A DNA stretch of 33,102 bases from assembly GCA_011048615.1 (NCBI GenBank), contig DSDT01000374.1, positions 1 to 33,102 on the forward strand. Reading direction: 5' to 3'. This DNA is from Chloroflexota bacterium. Its GTDB lineage: Bacteria; Chloroflexota; Anaerolineae; B4-G1. This document shows positions 17,972 to 26,018 of this stretch, piece after piece. Position 1 is the stretch's first letter. Every line of letters starts with the position of its first letter. The position numbers and the translations under genes were made by a program. The notes below the pieces were generated by a model. That model did not search any database. It was given only the letters and a program-made list of their open reading frames with translations, and was not told the origin of the DNA.

Positions 17972-18453
17972 GTCGAGAATTTACGCTGACGTTGGATAAC
18001 TTCGCATACCCCATCGTGGCCGAGGGTGAGACGATCACCGTCAACGGCCGGCCGTTCGCCGTCGAGGTGACCGACGATGGCCAGGTGCTGGTGGACGGCA
18101 TCGCCTACGACATCACATTGGAGAGGGAGACGGCCGTTGTAGGCGGCGAATCCTACCCGGTGCAGGTGACCGGCCTGACGCTGACCGCTGCCGCCCCCCT
18201 GCCAGCCGTCGCCCTCGCCGCTCCGGTGGTCGAGGCCGGAGCCGGCGCGGTGCTGGCGATCATGCCCGGCAAGATCATCCGCGTCATGGTCGAGGTGGGG
18301 CAGACGGTCGAGGAAGGGAAGCCGGTCTGCGTGCTGGAAGCGATGAAGATGGAGAACGAGCTCAACGCCCGCCAGGGAGGAACCGTCAAGGCGGTGCACG
18401 TCCAGCCGGGGGACGACGTTGAGAAGGATCAGGTGTTGGTAGAGATCGAGTGA
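17968..18453 (+). CDS. Biotin carboxyl carrier protein (1.3S-like biotinyl domain)
   Basis: C-terminal GKIIRVMVEVGQTVEEGKPVCVLEAMKMENELNA with the biotinylation motif AMKM; overlaps the upstream gene by 4 nt (ATGA). Confidence 0.93.
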   Translation: MSREFTLTLDNFAYPIVAEGETITVNGRPFAVEVTDDGQVLVDGIAYDITLERETAVVGGESYPVQVTGLTLTAAAPLPAVALAAPVVEAGAGAVLAIMPGKIIRVMVEVGQTVEEGKPVCVLEAMKMENELNARQGGTVKAVHVQPGDDVEKDQVLVEIE

Positions 18454-18459
18454 GAGGCT

Positions 18460-18630
18460 GTGCGCTCTGGGGAGGTAGGGGGTGGAATCTCGCTGCTTTC
18501 CTACCAGATCACCTCCACCCTGGAAGAGGCCACAGAGATGGGCCTGGATACCTTATACGTGGCCTATCGAGAACCCGGTTCACAGGGCCGTCTTGAGGCC
18601 GCCGGCTCGCTGGGCGACTGTTATCCCTAG
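18460..18630 (+). CDS. Possible 56-aa sORF or gene remnant downstream of the biotin carrier
   Basis: GTG...TAG open frame VRSGEVGGGISLLSYQITSTLEEATEMGLDTLYVAYREPGSQGRLEAAGSLGDCYP; not in the supplied ORF list. Confidence 0.3.
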   Translation: MRSGEVGGGISLLSYQITSTLEEATEMGLDTLYVAYREPGSQGRLEAAGSLGDCYP

Positions 18631-18654
18631 CTACGAGTGGTGTGAGGAGGAACT

Positions 18655-20220
18655 GTGACAAAGCTGAAGAGAGTGGTACGTGTATGGATGCTGGTACCGA
18701 TGGTCGCTGTGGTGTTCGTGGCTTGCCGCCCCAAAGTGACAACCCCGCCGGGCGATACTCTCCCCGCCGAGACGTCATCTCCCCGACCATCAGGCACGCT
18801 GACGGTGGGTCTTTCTGCCGATGCCGAGAGTATGGACCCCTTCTACGTCAACCAAGCCGCCGGCTGGTCGGTCGTGCACGCGCTGTTCGATCACCTGATT
18901 GACCGGGATTTCGAGAGCAACCTGGTGCCGGGTCTGGCAGAGTCCTGGAAGGTAGTAGGCGAGCGGACGCTGGAATTTAGCTTGCGTCAAGGGGTGATCT
19001 TTCATAACGGCGAACCCTTCGACGCCGAGGCGGTCAAGTTCTCGGTGGAGCGCATGCTGGTGGCGGAGGATGCTCCCAACCGTAGCAAGTTTACGTCTAT
19101 TGACGGGGTAGAGATCGTGGACAGGTACACGGTCCGGCTGCTGCTCAACCAGCCAGACGGGACGCTCTTTGACAGCCTGACCAGCCGCCTGGCTATTCTG
19201 CCGCCCCAATATTTTGCCGAGGTGGGGGCAGAGGGATTCGCCCGCGCCCCGGTGGGCAGCGGGCCCTTCCAGTTCGTGGAGTGGGTGCCGGACGATCACG
19301 TCACGCTGGCGGCCAACGAGGCGTATTGGGAGGGGAGCTACAAGGGACAGCCCCAGGTGGAGCGGGTGATCTTGCGCCCCATTCCCGAGGCCGCCACGCG
19401 CCTGGCAGAATTGCAGACGGGTGGCATTGACATTATGCAGGACCTGTCCACAGACCAGATAGCGACGGTGGAATCGGCTGGCCTCAAGGTCGTGGCCGAC
19501 GAGACCTACCAACTGGCCTACGTCCTGTTCGTCACCGAGGACGAGTCACTGCCGACCCACGACGTGCGGGTGCGGCGGGCCCTCAATTATGCCGTGGACG
19601 TGGATGCCATCATCGAGAATCTGCTGGGCGGGTATGGCTCCCGCATCGCCAGCCCAATTGGACCGGGCTACCTGGGCTATAACCCGGACGTGACCCCCTA
19701 CCCCTACGATCCAGAGCGGGCGGTGGCCTTGCTGGCTGAGGCCGGGTACCCCACTGGATTCGCGACGGTGATGGATATCAGCACCACCGATCGGACCGAC
19801 ACGGCCGAGGCGGTGGCCGGCCAGTTGGCCCAGGTGGGGGTAGACGTCACCATCCGCTCCTTCGATATCGGCCAGTTCAACCAGAATTGGATGGAGAGGA
19901 CGCAGAGTCCGTTTTGGCGGGCGCGGTGGGGGAACACGCCCGATCCCCAGAGCATTGGACTGTTCGCCTCTTGTACCGGCTGGATCAGCCGGTACTGCAA
20001 CCAGGAGGTGACGGCGCTGCTCGAAGCGGCGCAAGCGACGATGGACCAGGAGGAGCGGGCAGCGTTGTATAGTGAGGCCAGCCAACTGATGCACGACGAT
20101 CCGCTGGGAATCTATCTCTGGACCTCGACCCAGATTTACGGGTTGGGATCGGGGGTCCAGGGATTCCGATCATCCCCCCTGCTGGCGCTGATCGTGTCCG
20201 GTGTCGCGGTTTCCCGGTAG
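18655..20220 (+). CDS. ABC transporter substrate-binding protein, family 5 (peptide/nickel-type), lipoprotein
   Basis: Signal/lipobox-like VPMVAVVFVACRP; LTVGLSADAESMDPFY...LVPGLAESWKV...LEFSLRQGVIFHNGEPFDAEAVKFSVERM. Confidence 0.93.
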   Translation: MTKLKRVVRVWMLVPMVAVVFVACRPKVTTPPGDTLPAETSSPRPSGTLTVGLSADAESMDPFYVNQAAGWSVVHALFDHLIDRDFESNLVPGLAESWKVVGERTLEFSLRQGVIFHNGEPFDAEAVKFSVERMLVAEDAPNRSKFTSIDGVEIVDRYTVRLLLNQPDGTLFDSLTSRLAILPPQYFAEVGAEGFARAPVGSGPFQFVEWVPDDHVTLAANEAYWEGSYKGQPQVERVILRPIPEAATRLAELQTGGIDIMQDLSTDQIATVESAGLKVVADETYQLAYVLFVTEDESLPTHDVRVRRALNYAVDVDAIIENLLGGYGSRIASPIGPGYLGYNPDVTPYPYDPERAVALLAEAGYPTGFATVMDISTTDRTDTAEAVAGQLAQVGVDVTIRSFDIGQFNQNWMERTQSPFWRARWGNTPDPQSIGLFASCTGWISRYCNQEVTALLEAAQATMDQEERAALYSEASQLMHDDPLGIYLWTSTQIYGLGSGVQGFRSSPLLALIVSGVAVSR

Positions 20221-20223
20221 CTT

Positions 20224-21144
20224 ATGGCGCGATACATCCTCTACCGCATGGCCCATGGTCTGGTCGTCCTGGTGGGCGTCTCGGTGGTCGTCTTTCTGCT
20301 GATGCATCTGAGCGGGGATCCGGCAGCGGTGCTTCTGCCGCTGGATACGCCACCAGAGGACGTGGCGATTTTCCGGCGCGAGATGGGGCTGGATCGCCCG
20401 CTGCCGGTGCAGTACGCCCATTTTCTATCGCGGGCAGTGCGGGGGAATTTTGGGTACTCGTACCACTACCGGACTGACGCTCTCTTCATCGTCTTGCAGC
20501 GGCTGCCGGCGACGCTCAAGTTGGCCGGGGCGGCGCTCTTGTTCTCGCTGTTCTTTTCGCTGCCGGCTGGCTTTGTCGCCGCGACGTTGAAGGACACCTG
20601 GTGGGACCTGTTGATTCGCTCGTTCGTGCTCGTTGGGCAGGCGGTACCGGGTTTCTGGCTGGCTCTGGTACTGATCATGTTGCTGGCTGTCAGGTGGCAG
20701 TGGTTCCCGGTCTCTGGCTCCCAGGGCTGGCAAAGCCTGGTGTTGCCGGCCATCACCGCCGGCTCTTTCTCGATGGCGACAGTGACCTACATCCTCCGTT
20801 CCAGCCTGTTGGAGGTCATGGCGAAGGAGTATATCCTCACAGCTCACTCCAAGGGGGTAGGTCCGTGGGCGGTGCTGACGCGCCACGCGCTGAAAAACGC
20901 GGCCATCCCTGTGATGGCCGTGATCGGTGTGCAGATCGGGTGGCTGCTGGGTGGGTCGGTCGTTGCTGAGGTGATCTTTGCCTATCCGGGAATGGGTCGT
21001 CTGGCCGTGAATTCCATCGGCTACCGGGACTTGCCCGTTCTCCAGGCGTTCGTCGCGGTGATGGCGGTGCTGGTGGTACTGCTCAATCTCGGCCTGGATG
21101 TATTATACGCGTGGCTCGATCCCAGGATTCGGTTGTATGGTTGA
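20224..21144 (+). CDS. ABC transporter permease (DppB/OppB type)
   Basis: MARYILYRMAHGLVVLVGVSVVVFLLMHLSGDPA...GLDRPLPVQYAHFLSRAVRGNFGYSY...EYILTAHSKGVGPWAVLTRHALKNA (EAA loop). Confidence 0.95.
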   Translation: MARYILYRMAHGLVVLVGVSVVVFLLMHLSGDPAAVLLPLDTPPEDVAIFRREMGLDRPLPVQYAHFLSRAVRGNFGYSYHYRTDALFIVLQRLPATLKLAGAALLFSLFFSLPAGFVAATLKDTWWDLLIRSFVLVGQAVPGFWLALVLIMLLAVRWQWFPVSGSQGWQSLVLPAITAGSFSMATVTYILRSSLLEVMAKEYILTAHSKGVGPWAVLTRHALKNAAIPVMAVIGVQIGWLLGGSVVAEVIFAYPGMGRLAVNSIGYRDLPVLQAFVAVMAVLVVLLNLGLDVLYAWLDPRIRLYG

Positions 21145-22021
21145 TGGGTTGACGGATGATCGGCTCCGGCGTATCCCGCGCCATCCGGCTGGTTGGACGG
21201 GGGTGGGGATGGTGATGCTGGTGGTGATGATGGCCGTGTTTGCTCCCTGGCTCAGTCCGCACGATCCACAGCGCCAGGACCTGACCCTGCGCCTCAAGCC
21301 GCCGGCGTGGATTGAGGGGGGGAGCGGAGCGCACCTGTTGGGCACCGACGGCCTGGGCCGTGACGTACTCAGCCGCGTCATTCACGGGTCGCGCATCTCT
21401 TTGCTTGTGAGCTTTTCGGCCGCCGGCCTCTCGGGGGTCATCGGCGTGTCGTTGGGATTGGTCGCCGGCTATTTTGGCGGAGCGGTGGATGGGCTGCTCT
21501 CACGGCTGGGGGACGTGCAGCAGGCGATTCCTGTTCTGGTGCTGGCCATCGCCGCGGTAGCGATGCTTGGCCCGGGGCTGCTCAATCTGCTGCTCGTGCT
21601 GTCCGTGACGACGTGGATCAACTATTTCCGCGTCGTACGGGGTCAAGTGCTGGCCGTGCGCGAAGAGTTGTACGTCTGGGCCGCCCGATCCCTGGGCTGC
21701 TCCAGTCTTAGAATCCTGTTTCGTCACATCCTGCCCAACGTCTCGGCCTCCATCATCGTCGTCGGCACGCTGCTGATCGCCAACATGATCATTTTCGAGG
21801 CTTCCCTCAGCTTTCTGGGGCTGGGGGGGGCGGTGGATATTCCGACCTGGGGGCGTATCGTCTCCGATGGCCGGGAGTACATCAGCACAGCCTGGTGGAT
21901 ATCGTTCTTTCCGGGGTTGGCGATCTCGTTCACCGTGATGGGGATCAATCTGTTGGGGGACTGGCTGCGCGAGATAGGGGACCCCAGGACGTCGGTCCAG
22001 CGGTTCGTCGTAGGACGATAG
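21137..22021 (+). CDS. ABC transporter permease (DppC/OppC type)
   Basis: HLLGTDGLGRDVLSRVIHGSRISL...ELYVWAARSLGCSSLRILFRHILPN; ATG 21137 overlaps the upstream stop by 8 nt. Confidence 0.95.
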   Translation: MVDGLTDDRLRRIPRHPAGWTGVGMVMLVVMMAVFAPWLSPHDPQRQDLTLRLKPPAWIEGGSGAHLLGTDGLGRDVLSRVIHGSRISLLVSFSAAGLSGVIGVSLGLVAGYFGGAVDGLLSRLGDVQQAIPVLVLAIAAVAMLGPGLLNLLLVLSVTTWINYFRVVRGQVLAVREELYVWAARSLGCSSLRILFRHILPNVSASIIVVGTLLIANMIIFEASLSFLGLGGAVDIPTWGRIVSDGREYISTAWWISFFPGLAISFTVMGINLLGDWLREIGDPRTSVQRFVVGR

Positions 22022-22040
22022 AATAAAAGGAGAAGGGGAT

Positions 22041-22841
22041 ATGGTCACGTCCAAGATGCGTCGCTGGCGGCGGATCTTTGGTGGGGATGATCGGACGGTC
22101 ATCGTGGCATTGGACCACGCGGCCGCCTTCGGCACGGTGGAGGGGCTGGAGAGGCCGGGCGATCTCCTCCGCCAGATTCGGATGGCGGGCGCGGACGCCA
22201 TCCTCACCACTCGCGGCATCTGTGCGCGATTTGCGGCCGAGATCGGGGACTTGGGCGTCATCCTGCGGGTGGATGGCGGTGTCTCGGCGCTGACCGCGGC
22301 CGATGGGCGCGGGCCGCTGCAGTTGATCCACGACGTGGACGACGCGCTGCGCCTCGGCGCCGACGGCGTGGGAGCGATGGGAATGCCCGGCGCGCGACAC
22401 GAGGCCGTGACGCTGCCGTACCTTTCGGAATTGGTCCGCCAGGGGGCGGCGTGGAACGTACCGGTGATGGCCGAGATGCTGCCGGGTGGGTTCGAAGATC
22501 CGTCCCTCTGGTGGACGCCGGAGAACGTGGCCCACGCCTGCCGCATCGGGGCCGAGTTGGGGGTTGATTTCATCAAGACGGTCTATACTGGCGAAGAGGC
22601 GAGTTTTCGCCGCGTCGTTGAACAGGTATACGTCCCTCTCGTCGTGCTGGGGGGTGGACGGTCGCAGCAGCCGCGCGAGTTGCTGGCAAACATCCACGGC
22701 GCGATGCAGGCCGGCGCCAAGGGAGTGGCGGTGGGGCGCAACATTTTCCGTCACCCGCATCCTGACCGGCTCACGGCGGCCGTGACAGCCATCGTCCACC
22801 GGGAGGCAACAGTGGATGACGCGTTAAAGCTTTTGAGCTAG
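22041..22841 (+). CDS. Class I aldolase family protein (DhnA/DeoC/LsrF-like)
   Basis: VIVALDHAAAFGTVEGLERPGDLL...PVMAEMLPGG...GVDFIKTVYTGE (Schiff-base Lys context)...VVLGGGRSQ. Confidence 0.85.
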   Translation: MVTSKMRRWRRIFGGDDRTVIVALDHAAAFGTVEGLERPGDLLRQIRMAGADAILTTRGICARFAAEIGDLGVILRVDGGVSALTAADGRGPLQLIHDVDDALRLGADGVGAMGMPGARHEAVTLPYLSELVRQGAAWNVPVMAEMLPGGFEDPSLWWTPENVAHACRIGAELGVDFIKTVYTGEEASFRRVVEQVYVPLVVLGGGRSQQPRELLANIHGAMQAGAKGVAVGRNIFRHPHPDRLTAAVTAIVHREATVDDALKLLS

Positions 22842-22908
22842 AGAGGCGGAAGTCAGGTGCTGCTGGAGCAAGCATAGCGGAATACAAACTACAAATAGAG
22901 ATTTGAAA

Positions 22909-23226
22909 ATGAATCGCGACTTTGTGGCACGATGTGGGGCTTATTGCGGAACCTGCAAGTGGAGAGAGAGAACCAACTGCTTGGGATGTCAATCGAGCAA
23001 AGGCGCCATGTTCTGGGGTGAATGTCTTGTCGCCAAGTGTTCCATTGAAAAGAAACTGGAGCACTGCGGTTTCTGCCCCTCTCTTCCCTGTGACGTGCTT
23101 CAAGAAGCATTTGATCACCCTGAGCATGGCGATAATGGTGAGAGATTGGCCAATTTGAGAGCTTGGGCAAGGGGGGAAGAGTCATACATCGAGTTAGGAA
23201 CGTTACCCGTACAGAATGATCACTAA
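22909..23226 (+). CDS. DUF3795-like Cys-rich protein
   Basis: RCGAYCGTCKWRERTNCLGCQ...CLVAKCSIEKKLEHCGFCPSLPCDVLQEAF spacing is characteristic of DUF3795. Confidence 0.82.
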   Translation: MNRDFVARCGAYCGTCKWRERTNCLGCQSSKGAMFWGECLVAKCSIEKKLEHCGFCPSLPCDVLQEAFDHPEHGDNGERLANLRAWARGEESYIELGTLPVQNDH

Positions 23227-23285
23227 ACTCGCGTTGCGGCGGCCTACCCTCCGATGCAAGCAACTGGGCTTTACCGTTGTCTGAA

Positions 23286-24326
23286 ATGAGAGATACGTAC
23301 AAGCGAGCAGTTTTTGTCGGGCCACGGCAGATTCGCTTCGACGAGCTGCCCATTCCTGTCCCGGGCCCGTATCAGGCGCTGGTGCGGGTGCGGGCCTGCG
23401 GGCTGTGCACCTGGGAGCAGCGCTCCTACACCGGGGTCGAGGCCTTCTATCCCCTGTCCAGTGGGCACGAGGTGGCGGGCGAATTGGTCGCGCTGGGCGA
23501 GCGGGTCTATACTGATACCCAGATCGGCGAGCGGGTGGTGGCCTCGATGTTGACCCGGTGCGGCTATTGCGAGTCGTGTCGGCGCGGGCTGGACAATCTG
23601 TGCGACAATGCCCGCCGACAGTATCAGGGCGAAGGCGTCGTCGGACCGGCCGGGTTGGCCGAGTACGTTCTCATCCAGGACTATCAGCTGTACCGGGCCC
23701 ATCACGAGGTGCCATTCGAGGAGCTCTGTCTCGCCGAGCCGTTGGCCTGTGTGATTCACAGCGTGCGCAAGGCCCGGGTGGAACTGACGGATACGGCTGT
23801 CGTGGTGGGGGCCGGCGTGATGGGACTCTTGCACCTGGCGCTCCTCAAGCGGGCCGGGGCGCGGGTGATCGTCAGTGAGCCTGACCCGAAGCGGGCCGAG
23901 TTCGCCCGTCAGATGGGGGCGGATGCCGTCATCGGTTCGGCCGATGACTTTTTCGCCGATCAGGTGCTGGAGCTGACCGATGGGCGTGGGGCCGACGTGA
24001 TTTTCTGTGCCGTGAGCGTTGGGATGGTGGTCAAGAGCAGCGTCGAAGCGGTGGCCAAGGGCGGCCGGGTGCACGTTTTCGCCAGTGTTCACCCGCGGGG
24101 TGTCGGGGTGTTGGTGGACCCCAACCTTTTTCATGGTCGGGAGATCACGCTCACTGGCACAAAGGGTCAGAACAAAGAGGACATGCGTCAGGCGGTGCAG
24201 TTGCTCTCCCATCGGGCGATTGATCTGGGTCCGCTCATCTCGCTGGTGCTGCCGCTCGAAAGGCTGGAGGAGGGCTTGCAGGCCGCGCTGCGCTCCGATA
24301 CGTACCGGGTGGTCATCACTCCGTAG
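23286..24326 (+). CDS. Zinc-dependent MDR-family alcohol/polyol dehydrogenase
   Basis: GHEVAGELVALGERV, CGYCESCRRGLDNLC (structural Zn), VVGAGVMGLLHLALLKRAGARVIVSEPD (Rossmann). Confidence 0.92.
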   Translation: MRDTYKRAVFVGPRQIRFDELPIPVPGPYQALVRVRACGLCTWEQRSYTGVEAFYPLSSGHEVAGELVALGERVYTDTQIGERVVASMLTRCGYCESCRRGLDNLCDNARRQYQGEGVVGPAGLAEYVLIQDYQLYRAHHEVPFEELCLAEPLACVIHSVRKARVELTDTAVVVGAGVMGLLHLALLKRAGARVIVSEPDPKRAEFARQMGADAVIGSADDFFADQVLELTDGRGADVIFCAVSVGMVVKSSVEAVAKGGRVHVFASVHPRGVGVLVDPNLFHGREITLTGTKGQNKEDMRQAVQLLSHRAIDLGPLISLVLPLERLEEGLQAALRSDTYRVVITP

Positions 24327-24348
24327 GGTAGAAGGATAGGAGGAGACG

Positions 24349-25968
24349 ATGGATGCGAGAATTCTCATCGTGGACGACAGTGTCAGCCTGGTTGATACGC
24401 TGATCGACATTCTCTCTGACCAGGGATATGACGTCGAGGCTTGTGGCGATGGCGAGTCGGCCTGGGATCGGCTGGTGACCGGAGCAGAACGGAAGTCGCC
24501 GATGCCCGATTTGCTGTTGCTGGACTTGAATCTGCCCCGCATGGATGGGCTGACGCTCCTGCGTCGCCTGCGGGCGGATGAACGGTTCGCCCTCCTGCCC
24601 GTGATTATCCTGACGGTGGAGACCGACGCCGCCACTCGGCTGGCGGTGTTGGAGGCCGGGGCCAACGACTATATCCTCAAACCGATCCAGGCGGTCGAGT
24701 TGCTGGCCCGCGTGAGGGTGCTCATGGGATGGAAGCTGGCCGAGCGCATCGAGCAGCGTCGCATGGAGCAGCTGATCGAGGCGGGACGGATTCTGCTGTC
24801 CACCCTCGATCTGGACAGCGTACTGGAGCGCGTCATGGAGATCGCCATGGTCGAGCTGGGCGTGGAGGACACGGCCATCTGGCTGCGTGAACCGGATGGA
24901 ACCCTCACCTGCCGGGCGGCCTTTGGAAGAGCGGCCAGTCTGCTGGTGGGGACGCAGATGGAGCCGGGAGCGGGGGTTGCCGGGTGGGTGCTCGAGCAGA
25001 AACAGTCCGCCCTCGTGGCCGACGCCCAGACCGACCCGCGATTCAATCCCACGATAGACCGCCGGCTGGGATTCCACACCCGCGATCTCGTCACGGTGCC
25101 GCTTCTGGTGCGGGGGATGGGCACTGGTGTCCTGCAGGCAGTCAACAAGAAGGACGGGGGCTTTTCCCCTGTTGATCTGGCGTGGATGGAGGTGTTGGCG
25201 CCTCTGGCGGCGGCGGCTATCGCCAGCGCACGGTTGTTCCAAGAGTTGCAGCAGCGCACCGTTCAGCTTCAAAAGCAGACGGTGCAGCTCCAGGCGCACA
25301 ATGAGGAATTGGATGCCTTTGCTCACACCGTGGCCCACGATCTCAAGTCTCCAGTGACCAGCATCTATGGCTATGCCACCATGTTGGAGGAGACGTATAC
25401 CGAACTGTCGGAGGACGTGCTGTACGAGAGTGTGCATCGTATTGTGCGTGGGGCAGACAAGATGCACCGCATCATTGACGAACTGTTGCTGCTGGCCGGG
25501 GTGCGGAAGCAGGAAGTGAAGGCGGCTGCCCTGGATATGGGGTCCGTCGTGGCCGAGGCCGTGCAGCGACTGACCGACGTAATCGAGCAGTCCCAGGCCG
25601 AGGTCGTGCTGCCGGATGCGTGGCCGGTGGCGCTAGGGTACGGGCCGTGGATCGAGGAGGTGTGGACTAACTATATCAGCAACAGCATCAAGTATGGTGG
25701 TCGTCCGCCGCGCGTCGAGTTGGGCGCGGTGGCCCAGCCGGACGGTTGGACCCGGTTCTGGGTGCGCGACAATGGGCCAGGTCTCACTGCAGAGGCCCAG
25801 GCCAGGCTGTTCGTGCCGTTCACGAAACTGGACCAGGTGCGGGTGGAGGGGCACGGGTTGGGGCTCTCCATCGTGCAGCGCATCCTGGAAAAGCTGGGGG
25901 GCAAGGTGGGAGTGGAGAGCGAGATCGGGCAGGGCTGTGTGTTCAGCTTTTTCCTCCCAACGTTATAA
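24349..25968 (+). CDS. REC-GAF-HisKA-HATPase sensor histidine kinase
   Basis: ILIVDDSVSLVDTL...LLLLDLNLPRMDG; GAF-like middle; DAFAHTVAHDLKSPVTSIYGYATML H-box; FWVRDNGPGLTAEAQARLF...GHGLGLSIVQRILEKLGG. Confidence 0.93.
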   Translation: MDARILIVDDSVSLVDTLIDILSDQGYDVEACGDGESAWDRLVTGAERKSPMPDLLLLDLNLPRMDGLTLLRRLRADERFALLPVIILTVETDAATRLAVLEAGANDYILKPIQAVELLARVRVLMGWKLAERIEQRRMEQLIEAGRILLSTLDLDSVLERVMEIAMVELGVEDTAIWLREPDGTLTCRAAFGRAASLLVGTQMEPGAGVAGWVLEQKQSALVADAQTDPRFNPTIDRRLGFHTRDLVTVPLLVRGMGTGVLQAVNKKDGGFSPVDLAWMEVLAPLAAAAIASARLFQELQQRTVQLQKQTVQLQAHNEELDAFAHTVAHDLKSPVTSIYGYATMLEETYTELSEDVLYESVHRIVRGADKMHRIIDELLLLAGVRKQEVKAAALDMGSVVAEAVQRLTDVIEQSQAEVVLPDAWPVALGYGPWIEEVWTNYISNSIKYGGRPPRVELGAVAQPDGWTRFWVRDNGPGLTAEAQARLFVPFTKLDQVRVEGHGLGLSIVQRILEKLGGKVGVESEIGQGCVFSFFLPTL

Positions 25969-25970
25969 CG

Positions 25971-26003
25971 AGGTGCGACGCACTTGTCAAGTGCGTCGCA
26001 CCT
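25971..26003. repeat. 33-bp perfect palindrome (AGGTGCGACGCACTTG-T-CAAGTGCGTCGCACCT)
   Basis: 16-bp arms around a single central T; lies between the histidine kinase stop and the RBS of the MFS gene. Confidence 0.95.
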
Positions 26004-26018
26004 GTAAGGAGGTTTGGC

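Noticed and set aside
14080-18453. Calling the operon a Na+-pumping oxaloacetate or methylmalonyl-CoA decarboxylase.
   Set aside because: No OadB/MmdB-like subunit in the window and the 4-TM protein does not resemble OadG; cannot be excluded if the beta subunit is encoded elsewhere.
25971-26003. Reading the 33-bp palindrome as an intrinsic terminator.
   Set aside because: Followed by GTAAGGAGG with no U-tract on either strand; kept as a palindromic repeat instead.
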